Origin: a bacterium UBA7470
GTDB taxonomy: Bacteria; Pseudomonadota; Gammaproteobacteria; Burkholderiales; Burkholderiaceae_C
Assembly (NCBI GenBank): GCA_002479815.1
Contig: DLPA01000095.1
Span: forward strand, 4,500 to 16,102
Length of the DNA: 11,603 bases
Reading direction: 5' to 3'
Shown: one piece after another, positions 1-8,320 of the stretch
Layout: every line of letters begins with the position of its first letter
How positions within the stretch are numbered: the stretch's first letter is position 1
The notes under the pieces: generated by a model
What the model was told of the DNA's origin: nothing
Databases searched by the model: none
What the model saw: the letters and a program-made list of their open reading frames with translations, nothing else
Position numbers and translations under genes: made by a program

Positions 1-2014
1 CTGCCGATGCAGGCAAGGGCGTGGCAAGTGCCGATGGCGAGAAGGAGGCGAAGACCTCTGGTTTGATGTGCTTTTGATATGACTCGACCATGCCCAACAC
101 CGCAGCAGCCCCCCCGACATGATCGCTGTCGCTGTGACTGAGGATGATACGGCTGGGTTGCTCGCCTAAGCTGTGCAGCAAAGGCACCAGCACCCGCTGC
201 CCGGCATCGCTGTCTGCGCTCCACCACGGGCCTGTGTCATACAGCAAGCTGCTGTGGGCGGTGCGAATCAGCACCGCACTGCCTTGACCCACATCGGCGG
301 CCATCAGTTCAAATTCCCCATCAAGAGGGCGAGACGGGTTCCAGCCCCACAACGGCCACAACAGAGGCAAGCCCCAGCAGCGCCAGCGCCACGTCCCATA
401 GGGCATGACCAGCACAGCCGCCCCTACCACGGGCGCAAGCGCGTAAGGCCACGGCAGTTGGGGACTGCTCCAAGTCGCCCAAGGCCAACTCGCCAGCCAC
501 GACAAGCCCGTATGCAGTTGCGCCAAGCACCAAGCCGCCGCAGACCAGCACACAGGCCACAGCAAGCCAGCAAATCCCAAGGGCGTGACCAGCAACGTCA
601 CCCACGGCACGGCGATGAGGTTGGCAAGCAAGCCCACGACGGAGAACTGACCAAAGCACAAGAGCGTTAAAGGCGCAAGGGCAACGCTCATCACGCTTTG
701 TTCACGCAGCAAACGCCAGACCGCACGCCCCAAGCCTTGCCACCAGCGGCCTTGGACAGCGGGGGCAGACCGTTCAGCGGTGTCCGTCATGATGAGGATC
801 GCCACTGCAAAAAAACTCAACCAAAAGCCCGGCTGCATCCACGCCCAAGGGTCACAGAGCAACACCACCGTCATGGCCGCAGCCCCCAGGGTGGGCCAAG
901 GCCAATGCCGACCTTGCAGGCGCAGCACCACCACCAAGGCCAACATCCAAATGGTGCGTTGTGCGGGCACACCCCACCCCGAAAATGCGGCATACAAGCC
1001 CGCCAGCAGCAAGCCCCCCCAGCCCGCCGCCACAGGGACGGGCACCGCCAATAAAAGCCGAGACCCCCAATCGGGCGTACACAAGGGAGCCAGTCGCCAT
1101 AAGCGACGCATCAAACCCGTGGCTAACCACGCCCATAGGGTGATGTGCAGGCCAGAAATGCTCATCAAATGCGCCACGCCCGTGGTGCGAAAAATGCCCC
1201 AATCGCTGCTGTGAATGGCACGTTGATCGCCCACCACCAGCGCCGTCAAGACCCCCCCGATGCGCTCTTCCGGTACGGTCGTTTCGATGGCCTTGCGTAC
1301 TCGGTCGCGCCATACCACCATGTCCCAAGGTGATGCGGCTTGCAAGCGTTGGGGGGCTGGGTCGTCTCGGTTGATGCGGATGGAGCCTGTTGCACCAATG
1401 TGCTGATCCCACCACCACAGCTCAGGATCGCTGCCCCCCGGATTGTGCAAACCATGCGGTTGGCGCAGCCGCACACGCATGCGCCACACTTCGCCCGCTT
1501 GGGGCATGGGGCTGCTTGATTCAGGCGACACCGGCCAATGCAGAGCCACGCGCTGGGGCACTTCCAAAAGCGTATCGCTGGGGGCTGGGAGGGTGAGGCT
1601 GCGGGGATGAGGTGCAGCGGGCAGAGGTGCGGCAGCGGCTTGCATGACCGCCAGCGTCAAGCGCCAGCCTTGGGGTGTGGCGTGGGGCAAGTCATCGATA
1701 CGCCCCTCAAGGCTCAAAGTGACACCCTCCCATGCCGCTGGCAACACACGAGTACGCCGCTCGTGCGCGCGCCAGCCCGTGCTCGCCATGGCCAACACCA
1801 GCAACCCCAGACATACCAAGCTTGACCTTGGAGGACACCAGTGAGAGCGGGAAAAACGCTTGATTTCAAACGCCGCCATCGCCAATAACCCCAAGCTCAG
1901 GGCGAAGAAAGATTGGTAAACCGCCAGCGTCCACAATGCAGGGGTGTGCATGACCCCAGCGACACCCGCAATCCATGCCAGATAGAACCTTGTGGTCAAG
2001 CGTGGAGGCGACAT
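1..2014 (-). CDS. comEC: ComEC/Rec2-family DNA internalization channel (3' end cut by window edge)
   Basis: Inner-membrane channel that carries single-stranded DNA into the cytoplasm during natural transformation. One uninterrupted minus-strand frame runs from the ATG at 2014 to the window edge, giving 671 residues; family members are usually about 750-850, so the C-terminal part of the nuclease-like domain is missing. Visible order: short hydrophobic N-terminus, OB-fold-like region with the NPGG signature at residues 191-194, competence membrane domain with the diagnostic HLMSISGLHI at about 282-291 followed by many hydrophobic segments, then a metallo-beta-lactamase-like domain starting near DVGQG (574-578). 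The metal-site motif is HSDSDH (627-632), the HxDxDH variant common in ComEC rather than HxHxDH. The start is supported by AAGGA 8 nt upstream. It is divergent from the operon at 2158. Identification is firm; activity in this strain is inferred. Confidence 0.95.
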   Translation of the reverse strand, partial: MSPPRLTTRFYLAWIAGVAGVMHTPALWTLAVYQSFFALSLGLLAMAAFEIKRFSRSHWCPPRSSLVCLGLLVLAMASTGWRAHERRTRVLPAAWEGVTLSLEGRIDDLPHATPQGWRLTLAVMQAAAAPLPAAPHPRSLTLPAPSDTLLEVPQRVALHWPVSPESSSPMPQAGEVWRMRVRLRQPHGLHNPGGSDPELWWWDQHIGATGSIRINRDDPAPQRLQAASPWDMVVWRDRVRKAIETTVPEERIGGVLTALVVGDQRAIHSSDWGIFRTTGVAHLMSISGLHITLWAWLATGLMRRLWRLAPLCTPDWGSRLLLAVPVPVAAGWGGLLLAGLYAAFSGWGVPAQRTIWMLALVVVLRLQGRHWPWPTLGAAAMTVVLLCDPWAWMQPGFWLSFFAVAILIMTDTAERSAPAVQGRWWQGLGRAVWRLLREQSVMSVALAPLTLLCFGQFSVVGLLANLIAVPWVTLLVTPLGFAGLLWPVCWSAAAWCLAQLHTGLSWLASWPWATWSSPQLPWPYALAPVVGAAVLVMPYGTWRWRCWGLPLLWPLWGWNPSRPLDGEFELMAADVGQGSAVLIRTAHSSLLYDTGPWWSADSDAGQRVLVPLLHSLGEQPSRIILSHSDSDHVGGAAAVLGMVESYQKHIKPEVFASFSPSALATPLPASA

Positions 2015-2127
2015 TGGCGCAGTCCTTGCTTGCGAATCTTGCTGTATGCCCGTTCTAAACGGACACAGTGCTGGACGATCCTGCGGGGTGTTGCTGTGTT
2101 CGTCTGTTTGTCGAGTTTTTGTTCCAT
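1996..2127 (-). CDS. Possible 43-aa leader ORF overlapping the comEC start (doubtful)
   Basis: An ATG at 2127 on the minus strand is preceded by GGGAGA with a 3-nt gap and opens a 43-codon frame. It stops 19 nt inside comEC, in another frame. The predicted peptide is short and basic, starts MEQKLDKQTNTATPRR, has no membrane segment and contains two cysteines. I recognise no family. The same frame extends upstream antisense to the transglutaminase gene, so the short version is chosen only for its ribosome binding site. If real it could couple translation into comEC. The alternative, which I favour slightly, is that it is a chance ORF in the comEC 5' untranslated region. Confidence 0.2.
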   Translation of the reverse strand: MEQKLDKQTNTATPRRIVQHCVRLERAYSKIRKQGLRQCRLHA

Positions 2128-2157
2128 TGTTCTCCCATTGAAAGCGAAAGCCACCTT
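2015..2157. promoter_or_regulatory. Divergent intergenic region, comEC / transglutaminase operon
   Basis: These 143 bp separate two divergent start codons and must hold the promoters for both directions unless a promoter lies inside a gene. I see no convincing sigma-70 -35/-10 pair on either strand. The only structured element is the short inverted repeat CCGTT-CTA-AACGG at 2050-2062, which could be a small operator. Confidence 0.5.
2023..2027 (-). promoter_or_regulatory. Ribosome binding site of comEC
   Basis: AAGGA on the minus strand lies 8 nt upstream of the ATG at 2014. It is the best Shine-Dalgarno match in the divergent region and fixes the comEC start over the in-frame codons further upstream. 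Confidence 0.7.
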
Positions 2158-5100
2158 ATGGCCATCCACGTTGCTCTGCACCATGTTACCCACTACCAAT
2201 ATGACCGTTTGGTCAAACTGGGGCCGCAGGTCATCCGTTTGCGTCCTGCCCCGCACAGCCGCACCAAGGTGTTGTCGTACAGCCAGCGCATAGAGCCTAG
2301 CGAACACTTCATCAATTGGCAACAAGACCCATTTGCCAATTACCAAGCCCGCTTGGTGTTTCCCGAAGCCACGCGCGAGTTCAAGGTCACGATTGATTTG
2401 GTGGTTGAAATGGCGGTTCATAACCCCTTCGACTTTTTCTTAGAACCCAGTGCCGAGCAGTTCCCTTTCGGCTACGCGGCCACACAAGCCGCAGAGCTGG
2501 CTCCCTATTTGGTCACCGAAGCGGTCACGCCCTTGGTCAGTGACTACTTAAAACGCATTGATCGGAAAAAACAGCGCACCATCGACTTTTTGGTGGCATT
2601 GAACCAACAAGTGCAGGGCGATATTGCTTACACCATCCGCATGGAGCCGGGCGTACAAACGCCAGAAGAAACGCTCACCAAGGGCAGTGGTTCTTGTCGT
2701 GACTCGGGCTGGTTGTTGGTGCAACTCTTGCGTCATATGGGGCTGGCGGCGCGTTTTGTCTCGGGCTATTTGATTCAACTCGCCCCAGATGTCAAAGCCA
2801 TCGACGGCCCCAGTGGGCCAGAGGCCGACTTCACCGATTTACACGCATGGTGCGAAGTCTTTTTGCCCGGTGCGGGTTGGATCGGCTTAGACCCCACCTC
2901 CGGCTTATTGGCGGGTGAGGGACATATTCCCTTGGCCTGTACGCCGCAGCCCTCCAGTGCTGCGCCTGTGGAGGGCGGGGTCGATGAGTGTGAAGTCAAG
3001 TTTGGTCACGAGATGCACGTGACCCGCGTCTATGAATCGCCTCGGGTCACCAAACCCTACACCGAAGACCAATGGCAGCAAGTACTGGCACTGGGGGCGC
3101 AAGTGGATGAACGCCTGAATGCGGGCGATGTGCGCTTGACCATGGGCGGTGAGCCGACCTTTGTCGCCACCAGCGACCGCGATGCCGCCGAATGGAACAC
3201 CGATGCGCTAGGCCCCACCAAACGCGGCTATGCCACAGAGTTGGTTCACCGCCTGCGTGCCGAATACGGCGACGGCGGCTTTTTACACTTGGGCCAGGGC
3301 AAGTGGTATCCGGGTGAGCAATTGCCTCGCTGGGCTTTGTCGGTTTTTTGGCGTGCCGACGGTCAAGCCACTTGGCACAACCCCGCCTTATTTGCCGACG
3401 AACGCGACCCTGCCCACTACACCGCCGATGATGCACGCCGCTTCACACAGGCACTGGCCCGTAAGTTGGGCTTGACGACGCAAACCATCACCCCCGGCTA
3501 TGAAGATACGTGGTATCACCTGTGGCGCGAACGCAAGCTGCCCGTCAACGTTGATCCTTTGGACTCCAAACTGTCCGACGAGTTGGAGCGTGTGCGCCTG
3601 CGCCGTATTTTCAGCCAAGGGCTGGATGCCGTCGTTGGGTATGTCTTGCCTTTGCAAGCACATCAAACGCAGGCCAAATTGCCGTACTTGGGGGGCAGTA
3701 TTTGGAGCACGGGGCCTTGGTTCTTCCGTGATGAGCGCATGTATTTGATCCCGGGCGATTCACCGATGGGCTACCGCCTGCCTTTGGATTCCCTGCCTTG
3801 GGTGTCGCCCACCGACTACCCCTACCACATCGAGCAAGACCCTCACGCCCCGCGTGACCCTCTGCCCGAAGGTACGGCCCTAAAAGCACAGTATGCCCCG
3901 CACCAAATCGGCGGCGGTTTTGCCGAAGGCGGCACGGTGTCATTGCAAGCCAGCCCCTATCAACCTTCTGACCCCACACAAGCACCGCCCGCCATGGCCT
4001 ATGCCGATGGGGCTGGACAGATGGGCGTTCCCAGCCAAGCCGTCAGCAGCCGTTATCCCCAACGCGGCGAATCTGCCGCATGGTTGACGCGCACCGCTTT
4101 ATGTGTAGAAGCCCGCGACCCTCACCGTGCCAACGGCCCTAAAGCCGAAACCCAACACGGGGGCAAGTACAGTCATCTCTACGTCTTCATGCCACCGATG
4201 GCGCGTTTGGAAGATTATTTGGATTTGCTCGCTGCGGTGGAGGCCACCGCCGAAAAATTGGGTGTGAAAATCGTGCTGGAAGGCTACCCCCCTCCACGCG
4301 ACCCCCGCCTGAAAATGCTGCAAGTCACGCCTGATCCGGGCGTGATCGAAGTCAACATCCACCCCGCTCACCACTGGCGAGAATTGGTCGAACACACCGA
4401 GTTTTTGTACGACGCGGCGCACCACACCCGCTTGTGTGCTGAAAAGTTCATGACCGATGGGCGACACACCGGCACGGGTGGCGGCAACCACTTTGTATTG
4501 GGAGGAGCCACGCCTGCGGACAGCCCCTTCCTGCGCAAACCTGAGTTGTTGGGCAGTTTGATCGCGTATTGGCACAACCACCCCTCACTGAGCTACTTGT
4601 TCAGTGGCCTGTTCATCGGCCCCACCAGCCAAGCGCCTCGTGTCGATGAAGCCCGCAACGATCAGTTGTACGAGTTAGAAATTGCCCTGAACCAAATCGA
4701 ACGCAACCGCGTCACGCATGGCGAGCAGATGCCCCCGTGGGTCGTCGATCGCACCTTGCGCAACATCTTGGTGGATGTCACCGGCAACACCCACCGCAGC
4801 GAGTTTTGCATCGACAAACTCTATTCGCCCGACAGCAGCACCGGACGCTTGGGGCTATTGGAGCTGAGAGCTTTTGAAATGCCCCCCCATGCGCGTATGA
4901 GCATCGTGCAGCAATTGCTGCTGCGTGCCTTGGTCGCTCAGTTTTGGGAACAACCGTGGCGCGGAGCCTTGAGCCGCTGGGGAACGGAATTACACGACCG
5001 TTTCTTGCTCCCCACCTTCGTCCGCATGGACTTTGAGGATGTCTTGACCGATCTGCGTCACGCGGGCTTTGTATTCGATGCGGCATGGTTCGATCCGCAT

Positions 5101-5649
5101 TTTGAATTCCGTTTCCCCCTCATCGGTCAAGTCGCTGCCCGTGGCATTCAGCTGGATCTGCGTACTGCCTTAGAGCCTTGGCACGTCATGGGCGAAGAGG
5201 GTGCGAGTGGGGCAACGGTGCGCTATGTGGACTCCTCCCTAGAGCGATTGGAAGTTCATGTCAGTGGCTACAACGACCGCCGCTATGCCATCACCTGCAA
5301 TGGGCGCACCTTGCCACTGCATCCCACCGGCATTGCAGGGCAGTACGTGGCGGGTGTACGCTACAAAGCATGGAATCCACCTTCGGCACTGCACCCCAGC
5401 ATCGACAGCCATGGCCCACTGAGTTTCGACATCGTGGATACATGGAACGAAAAATCGCTGGGTGGCTGCCAATACCACGTCGTTCACCCGGGTGGACGCA
5501 GCTACGACCAGTTCCCCGTCAATGCCTACGAAGCCGAAAGCCGTCGTCTTTCACGCTTTTTCCAAATGGGACACACGCCCGGACGTGTGGTGGCTCAGGC
5601 CGTTCAAATCAACCGTGAATTCCCCATGACCTTAGATTTGAGGGTTTGA
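2158..5649 (+). CDS. Transglutaminase-like / DUF2126 fusion protein (predicted amidoligase)
   Basis: A 1163-residue predicted cytoplasmic protein with no signal peptide. The N-terminal ~80 residues (MAIHVALHHVTHYQYD onward) match the bacterial transglutaminase-like N domain. The transglutaminase core follows, with an intact triad: Cys180 in GSGSCRDSGW, His229 in DLHAWCEV and Asp245 in GLDPTSG. From about residue 325 (LTMGGEPTFV) to the C-terminus it is DUF2126. Conserved blocks there include GGSIWSTGPWFF, EVNIHP at 731-736, DGRHTGTGGGNHF at 767-779 and SGLFIGPTSQAPR. The Gly-rich block with a His and the E-x-N block recall glutamine-synthetase-type active sites, consistent with a proposed circularly permuted GS-like ligase; no activity is shown by sequence. 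Residues ~577-640 form a Gly/Pro/Ala/Gln-rich linker. A GTG at 2068 would add 30 residues, but homology starts at the ATG at 2158, whose ribosome site is weak. First gene of the operon. Confidence 0.92.
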   Translation: MAIHVALHHVTHYQYDRLVKLGPQVIRLRPAPHSRTKVLSYSQRIEPSEHFINWQQDPFANYQARLVFPEATREFKVTIDLVVEMAVHNPFDFFLEPSAEQFPFGYAATQAAELAPYLVTEAVTPLVSDYLKRIDRKKQRTIDFLVALNQQVQGDIAYTIRMEPGVQTPEETLTKGSGSCRDSGWLLVQLLRHMGLAARFVSGYLIQLAPDVKAIDGPSGPEADFTDLHAWCEVFLPGAGWIGLDPTSGLLAGEGHIPLACTPQPSSAAPVEGGVDECEVKFGHEMHVTRVYESPRVTKPYTEDQWQQVLALGAQVDERLNAGDVRLTMGGEPTFVATSDRDAAEWNTDALGPTKRGYATELVHRLRAEYGDGGFLHLGQGKWYPGEQLPRWALSVFWRADGQATWHNPALFADERDPAHYTADDARRFTQALARKLGLTTQTITPGYEDTWYHLWRERKLPVNVDPLDSKLSDELERVRLRRIFSQGLDAVVGYVLPLQAHQTQAKLPYLGGSIWSTGPWFFRDERMYLIPGDSPMGYRLPLDSLPWVSPTDYPYHIEQDPHAPRDPLPEGTALKAQYAPHQIGGGFAEGGTVSLQASPYQPSDPTQAPPAMAYADGAGQMGVPSQAVSSRYPQRGESAAWLTRTALCVEARDPHRANGPKAETQHGGKYSHLYVFMPPMARLEDYLDLLAAVEATAEKLGVKIVLEGYPPPRDPRLKMLQVTPDPGVIEVNIHPAHHWRELVEHTEFLYDAAHHTRLCAEKFMTDGRHTGTGGGNHFVLGGATPADSPFLRKPELLGSLIAYWHNHPSLSYLFSGLFIGPTSQAPRVDEARNDQLYELEIALNQIERNRVTHGEQMPPWVVDRTLRNILVDVTGNTHRSEFCIDKLYSPDSSTGRLGLLELRAFEMPPHARMSIVQQLLLRALVAQFWEQPWRGALSRWGTELHDRFLLPTFVRMDFEDVLTDLRHAGFVFDAAWFDPHFEFRFPLIGQVAARGIQLDLRTALEPWHVMGEEGASGATVRYVDSSLERLEVHVSGYNDRRYAITCNGRTLPLHPTGIAGQYVAGVRYKAWNPPSALHPSIDSHGPLSFDIVDTWNEKSLGGCQYHVVHPGGRSYDQFPVNAYEAESRRLSRFFQMGHTPGRVVAQAVQINREFPMTLDLRV

Positions 5650-5656
5650 GAACGTC

Positions 5657-8308
5657 GTGGCTCAGGGTTATCCCTGGGTTGCGAACTTGCCCGCATACTT
5701 TGCGCTTGTGAATTCGCCAAATTTGAACTTCCCTCTTAACGAGTCAGTACCTTTGCCCATGCCTGCGGAGCCTTTGAGCCTGCAAGCATGGGTACAAGAC
5801 ATGGCCCAAGCGGTCGCGCGCGGACATTTGAACGAATTGTTCATGCCCGATGGACAACTGCGTCCTCAGTGGGCGCAATTTTTTGCGCACGTAGGCGTGG
5901 AAGGTTTGGGCGAGCTGAACCGCCGGGCGCAGAGTTTGGTGCGGCAACTGCGCGACAACGGCGTCACTTACAACGTGTATGCCGATGCCTCGCACGGCAC
6001 GCAGCGGCCGTGGTCACTTGACCTATTTCCGATGATCGTGACACCCGACTCATGGGCCACGATAGAGGCAGGGGTGTTGCAGCGCACCAAGCTGCTCAAT
6101 CGTGTGTTGAGCGACGTGTATGGCCCTCAACACCTGCTGCGAAAAGGACTATTGCCTCCTGCGTTGGTGCAAGGTCATCCCGGCCATTTATATGCCATGC
6201 ACGGCGTGGAACCGTTGGGCGGTTGTTGGCTGCACATTGCGGCATTTGACTTGGCGCGTGGACCTGATGGTGACTGGCGCGTGGTGTCGCAACGCACCCA
6301 AGCGCCTTCCGGCTTGGGGTACTTGCTGGAAAACCGCATCGCTATTGCGCGTCAGTTCCCGACCGCCTTTGCCCACATGAAAGTGCAGCGCCTCGCCGCC
6401 AGCTACCAAGCCTTGATGCAGGGCATACGAGCCAGTGCGCCTAATGGGGCACAAGCGCGCATTGCCATCCTGACACCGGGGCCGTACAACGAAACGTATT
6501 TTGAGCACGCCTATCTTGCGCGCTATCTTGGGCTGACCCTGGTGGAGGGCAATGATTTGACGGTGCGCGATCAGCGTCTTTTCTTAAAAACCCTCACCGG
6601 CCTAGAGCCTGTCGATGCCCTCATCAAACGGCTCGATGACGAGTGGCTAGACCCCCTGGAGCTGCGCAGTGATTCCGCCCTAGGCATACCGGGCTTGTTG
6701 CAAGTCATACGCTCGGGGCGGGTCTTGGTGGCGAATGCACCCGGCTCGGCCTTGTTGGAGTCCAGTGCCCTTTTGGGATTTTTGCCAGCCATTTGCCGTG
6801 AGTTATTGGGCGAAGAACTGCGCCTGCCCGCCTTGCCGACGTGGTGGTGTGGCGAACAAGCCGCCTTGCAGCGTGCCCTGCCGCAGTTGCACCACAGCGT
6901 CATCAAACCCACCTACCCGCAAGCAGGCTTTGAACCCGTGATGGGGCAAAGCTTGGACCATCCCGATTTAGAACGCTTGACAGCGCGCATGCGGCACCAG
7001 CCCGACGAGTTCACGGTGCAGTCGTATTTGCCCTTGTCGCAAACCCCCACTTGGACTGGCGAGGCGATTGCGCCCCGCTCGGCCATGCTGCGCGTATATG
7101 CTTTGGCTGATGGGCCACAGTCGTGGCGCGTCTTGCCCGGCGGTTTGGTGCGCTTGGCCCCGCGCGGGCAGCTGATGGCCTCCATGCAAAAAGGCGGCAG
7201 CAGTGCCGATTGTTGGGTGTTGACACAAGGGGCGGTGGACACCACGAGTCTGCTCGCCACCGCACCCACCACCTTGGCACTGGCCCAAGCCAAGCGCCCT
7301 GTCTCCAGCCGTGCTGCTGAAAATTTGTTTTGGATGGGACGCTACACCGAACGCGCCGAGCAAAGCGTCCGTTTGGCGCAAATCATCTTGCGCCATCTGC
7401 ACATGGAGGAACCCAGCAGTCACCCCTTGCAAGCGTGGATGTCGCAGTTGGCCTACGCTCAATCCTTGGTCAATGCAGGCGTGCCCAGCCTGCCCTCACC
7501 TGTCCATCGTGGCAGCCCAGCCCAAGGCCTGCGTCTGTTTGAACGCGCCTTAATGGCGGCTTTGGGTGATGTGCAAGGCAGTTACAGCGTGGGTTTTAAC
7601 CTACGCGCCATTCGTTTGGCCGCCGCCAATGTGCGCGAGCGGCTGTCGCAAGAACAACGCAATTTGATCGAACGTGCAGAGTGCGAGTTTTTGGATCAGT
7701 GCCAAGACACGGACAACGACAGCGCCGTTCAGGAAGCGCTTCATGCACTCGAAGCAGCCAGCGAAGCTCTCGCGGGCATCACTGGCGCTCAAACCGACAG
7801 GATGGTGCGCGACAACGGGTGGCGTTTGCTCAGCCTGGGCCGGCACATTGAGCGACTGTTCACCCTGAGTCATGCCATGCGCGTCGCTTTTGAGACGGGC
7901 AGCGTTCACGATGCGGCAGGGTTTGAAGCCTTGGTCGCCTTGTTTGACAGCACCATCACCTTTCACGCCCACTACCAACAACGCCGCGATGTCGTCGCCC
8001 TGCTGGATTTGCTTTTGCTCAACCGCGACAACCCGCGTTCGGTGGCGTGGGTGCTGAGTACCTTGCGCTCCCGTTTAAAAAAGCTAGAACAGCATCAACC
8101 TGCCTTGGCCGATACCCTGCTGACCGATTTACCCGATCCCGATACATGGTCCTTGACCGACCTAAGCACCCCCGAGGCAGGGCAAACCTATGGCCCGCTC
8201 ATGCGCTTGCTGCACACCTGTGCTGATGCAGCTTTGGCCTTATCTGATGGGTTAAGCCAACTTCACTTCAGCCATGCCGAGCGGGATAACCGCAGCTTGG
8301 TGGTTTAG
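5657..8308 (+). CDS. Circularly permuted ATP-grasp / alpha-E domain fusion protein
   Basis: An 883-residue soluble protein joining two families that are often separate genes. Residues ~60-540 are the circularly permuted type 2 ATP-grasp region (formerly DUF404/DUF407). Its family blocks are NGVTYNVYAD (101-110), YGPQHLL (155-161), SGLGYLLENR (218-227), PGPYNETYFEH (~274-284), VEGNDL (296-301), then DDEWLDPLELR and TWWCGE. Residues ~545-870 are the all-helical alpha-E domain (DUF403), opening with AENLFWMGRYTERAEQ. The ATP-grasp part is expected to activate a carboxylate through an acyl-phosphate for amide formation; substrate and the role of alpha-E are unknown. The frame begins with GTG 7 nt after the previous stop, suggesting translational coupling, but no strong Shine-Dalgarno is present. 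An in-frame ATG at 5759 (residue 35) is a real alternative, because the first ~50 residues lack recognisable conservation. Confidence 0.92.
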   Translation: MAQGYPWVANLPAYFALVNSPNLNFPLNESVPLPMPAEPLSLQAWVQDMAQAVARGHLNELFMPDGQLRPQWAQFFAHVGVEGLGELNRRAQSLVRQLRDNGVTYNVYADASHGTQRPWSLDLFPMIVTPDSWATIEAGVLQRTKLLNRVLSDVYGPQHLLRKGLLPPALVQGHPGHLYAMHGVEPLGGCWLHIAAFDLARGPDGDWRVVSQRTQAPSGLGYLLENRIAIARQFPTAFAHMKVQRLAASYQALMQGIRASAPNGAQARIAILTPGPYNETYFEHAYLARYLGLTLVEGNDLTVRDQRLFLKTLTGLEPVDALIKRLDDEWLDPLELRSDSALGIPGLLQVIRSGRVLVANAPGSALLESSALLGFLPAICRELLGEELRLPALPTWWCGEQAALQRALPQLHHSVIKPTYPQAGFEPVMGQSLDHPDLERLTARMRHQPDEFTVQSYLPLSQTPTWTGEAIAPRSAMLRVYALADGPQSWRVLPGGLVRLAPRGQLMASMQKGGSSADCWVLTQGAVDTTSLLATAPTTLALAQAKRPVSSRAAENLFWMGRYTERAEQSVRLAQIILRHLHMEEPSSHPLQAWMSQLAYAQSLVNAGVPSLPSPVHRGSPAQGLRLFERALMAALGDVQGSYSVGFNLRAIRLAAANVRERLSQEQRNLIERAECEFLDQCQDTDNDSAVQEALHALEAASEALAGITGAQTDRMVRDNGWRLLSLGRHIERLFTLSHAMRVAFETGSVHDAAGFEALVALFDSTITFHAHYQQRRDVVALLDLLLLNRDNPRSVAWVLSTLRSRLKKLEQHQPALADTLLTDLPDPDTWSLTDLSTPEAGQTYGPLMRLLHTCADAALALSDGLSQLHFSHAERDNRSLVV

Positions 8309-8320
8309 CCGCTCCTTCTT

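Noticed and set aside
321..659. A 112-residue hydrophobic minus-strand frame considered as a separate membrane protein
   Set aside because: It overlaps comEC membrane segments in another frame; the hydrophobicity is a by-product of the comEC codons.
852..1418. A 188-codon minus-strand frame within comEC
   Set aside because: It is in a different frame from comEC, whose motifs (HLMSISGLHI and others) read through the same DNA. There is no frameshift in comEC, so this is a shadow.
173..1844. Several plus-strand open frames of 60-165 codons opposite comEC
   Set aside because: They are rich in Arg, Gln, His and Pro, match no family and lie antisense to a clear, continuous comEC frame; typical shadows of GC-rich coding DNA.
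2068..2157. A 30-residue N-terminal extension of the first transglutaminase from a GTG
   Set aside because: The extension is Cys-rich and unlike the family; homology to the transglutaminase N domain starts at the ATG at 2158.
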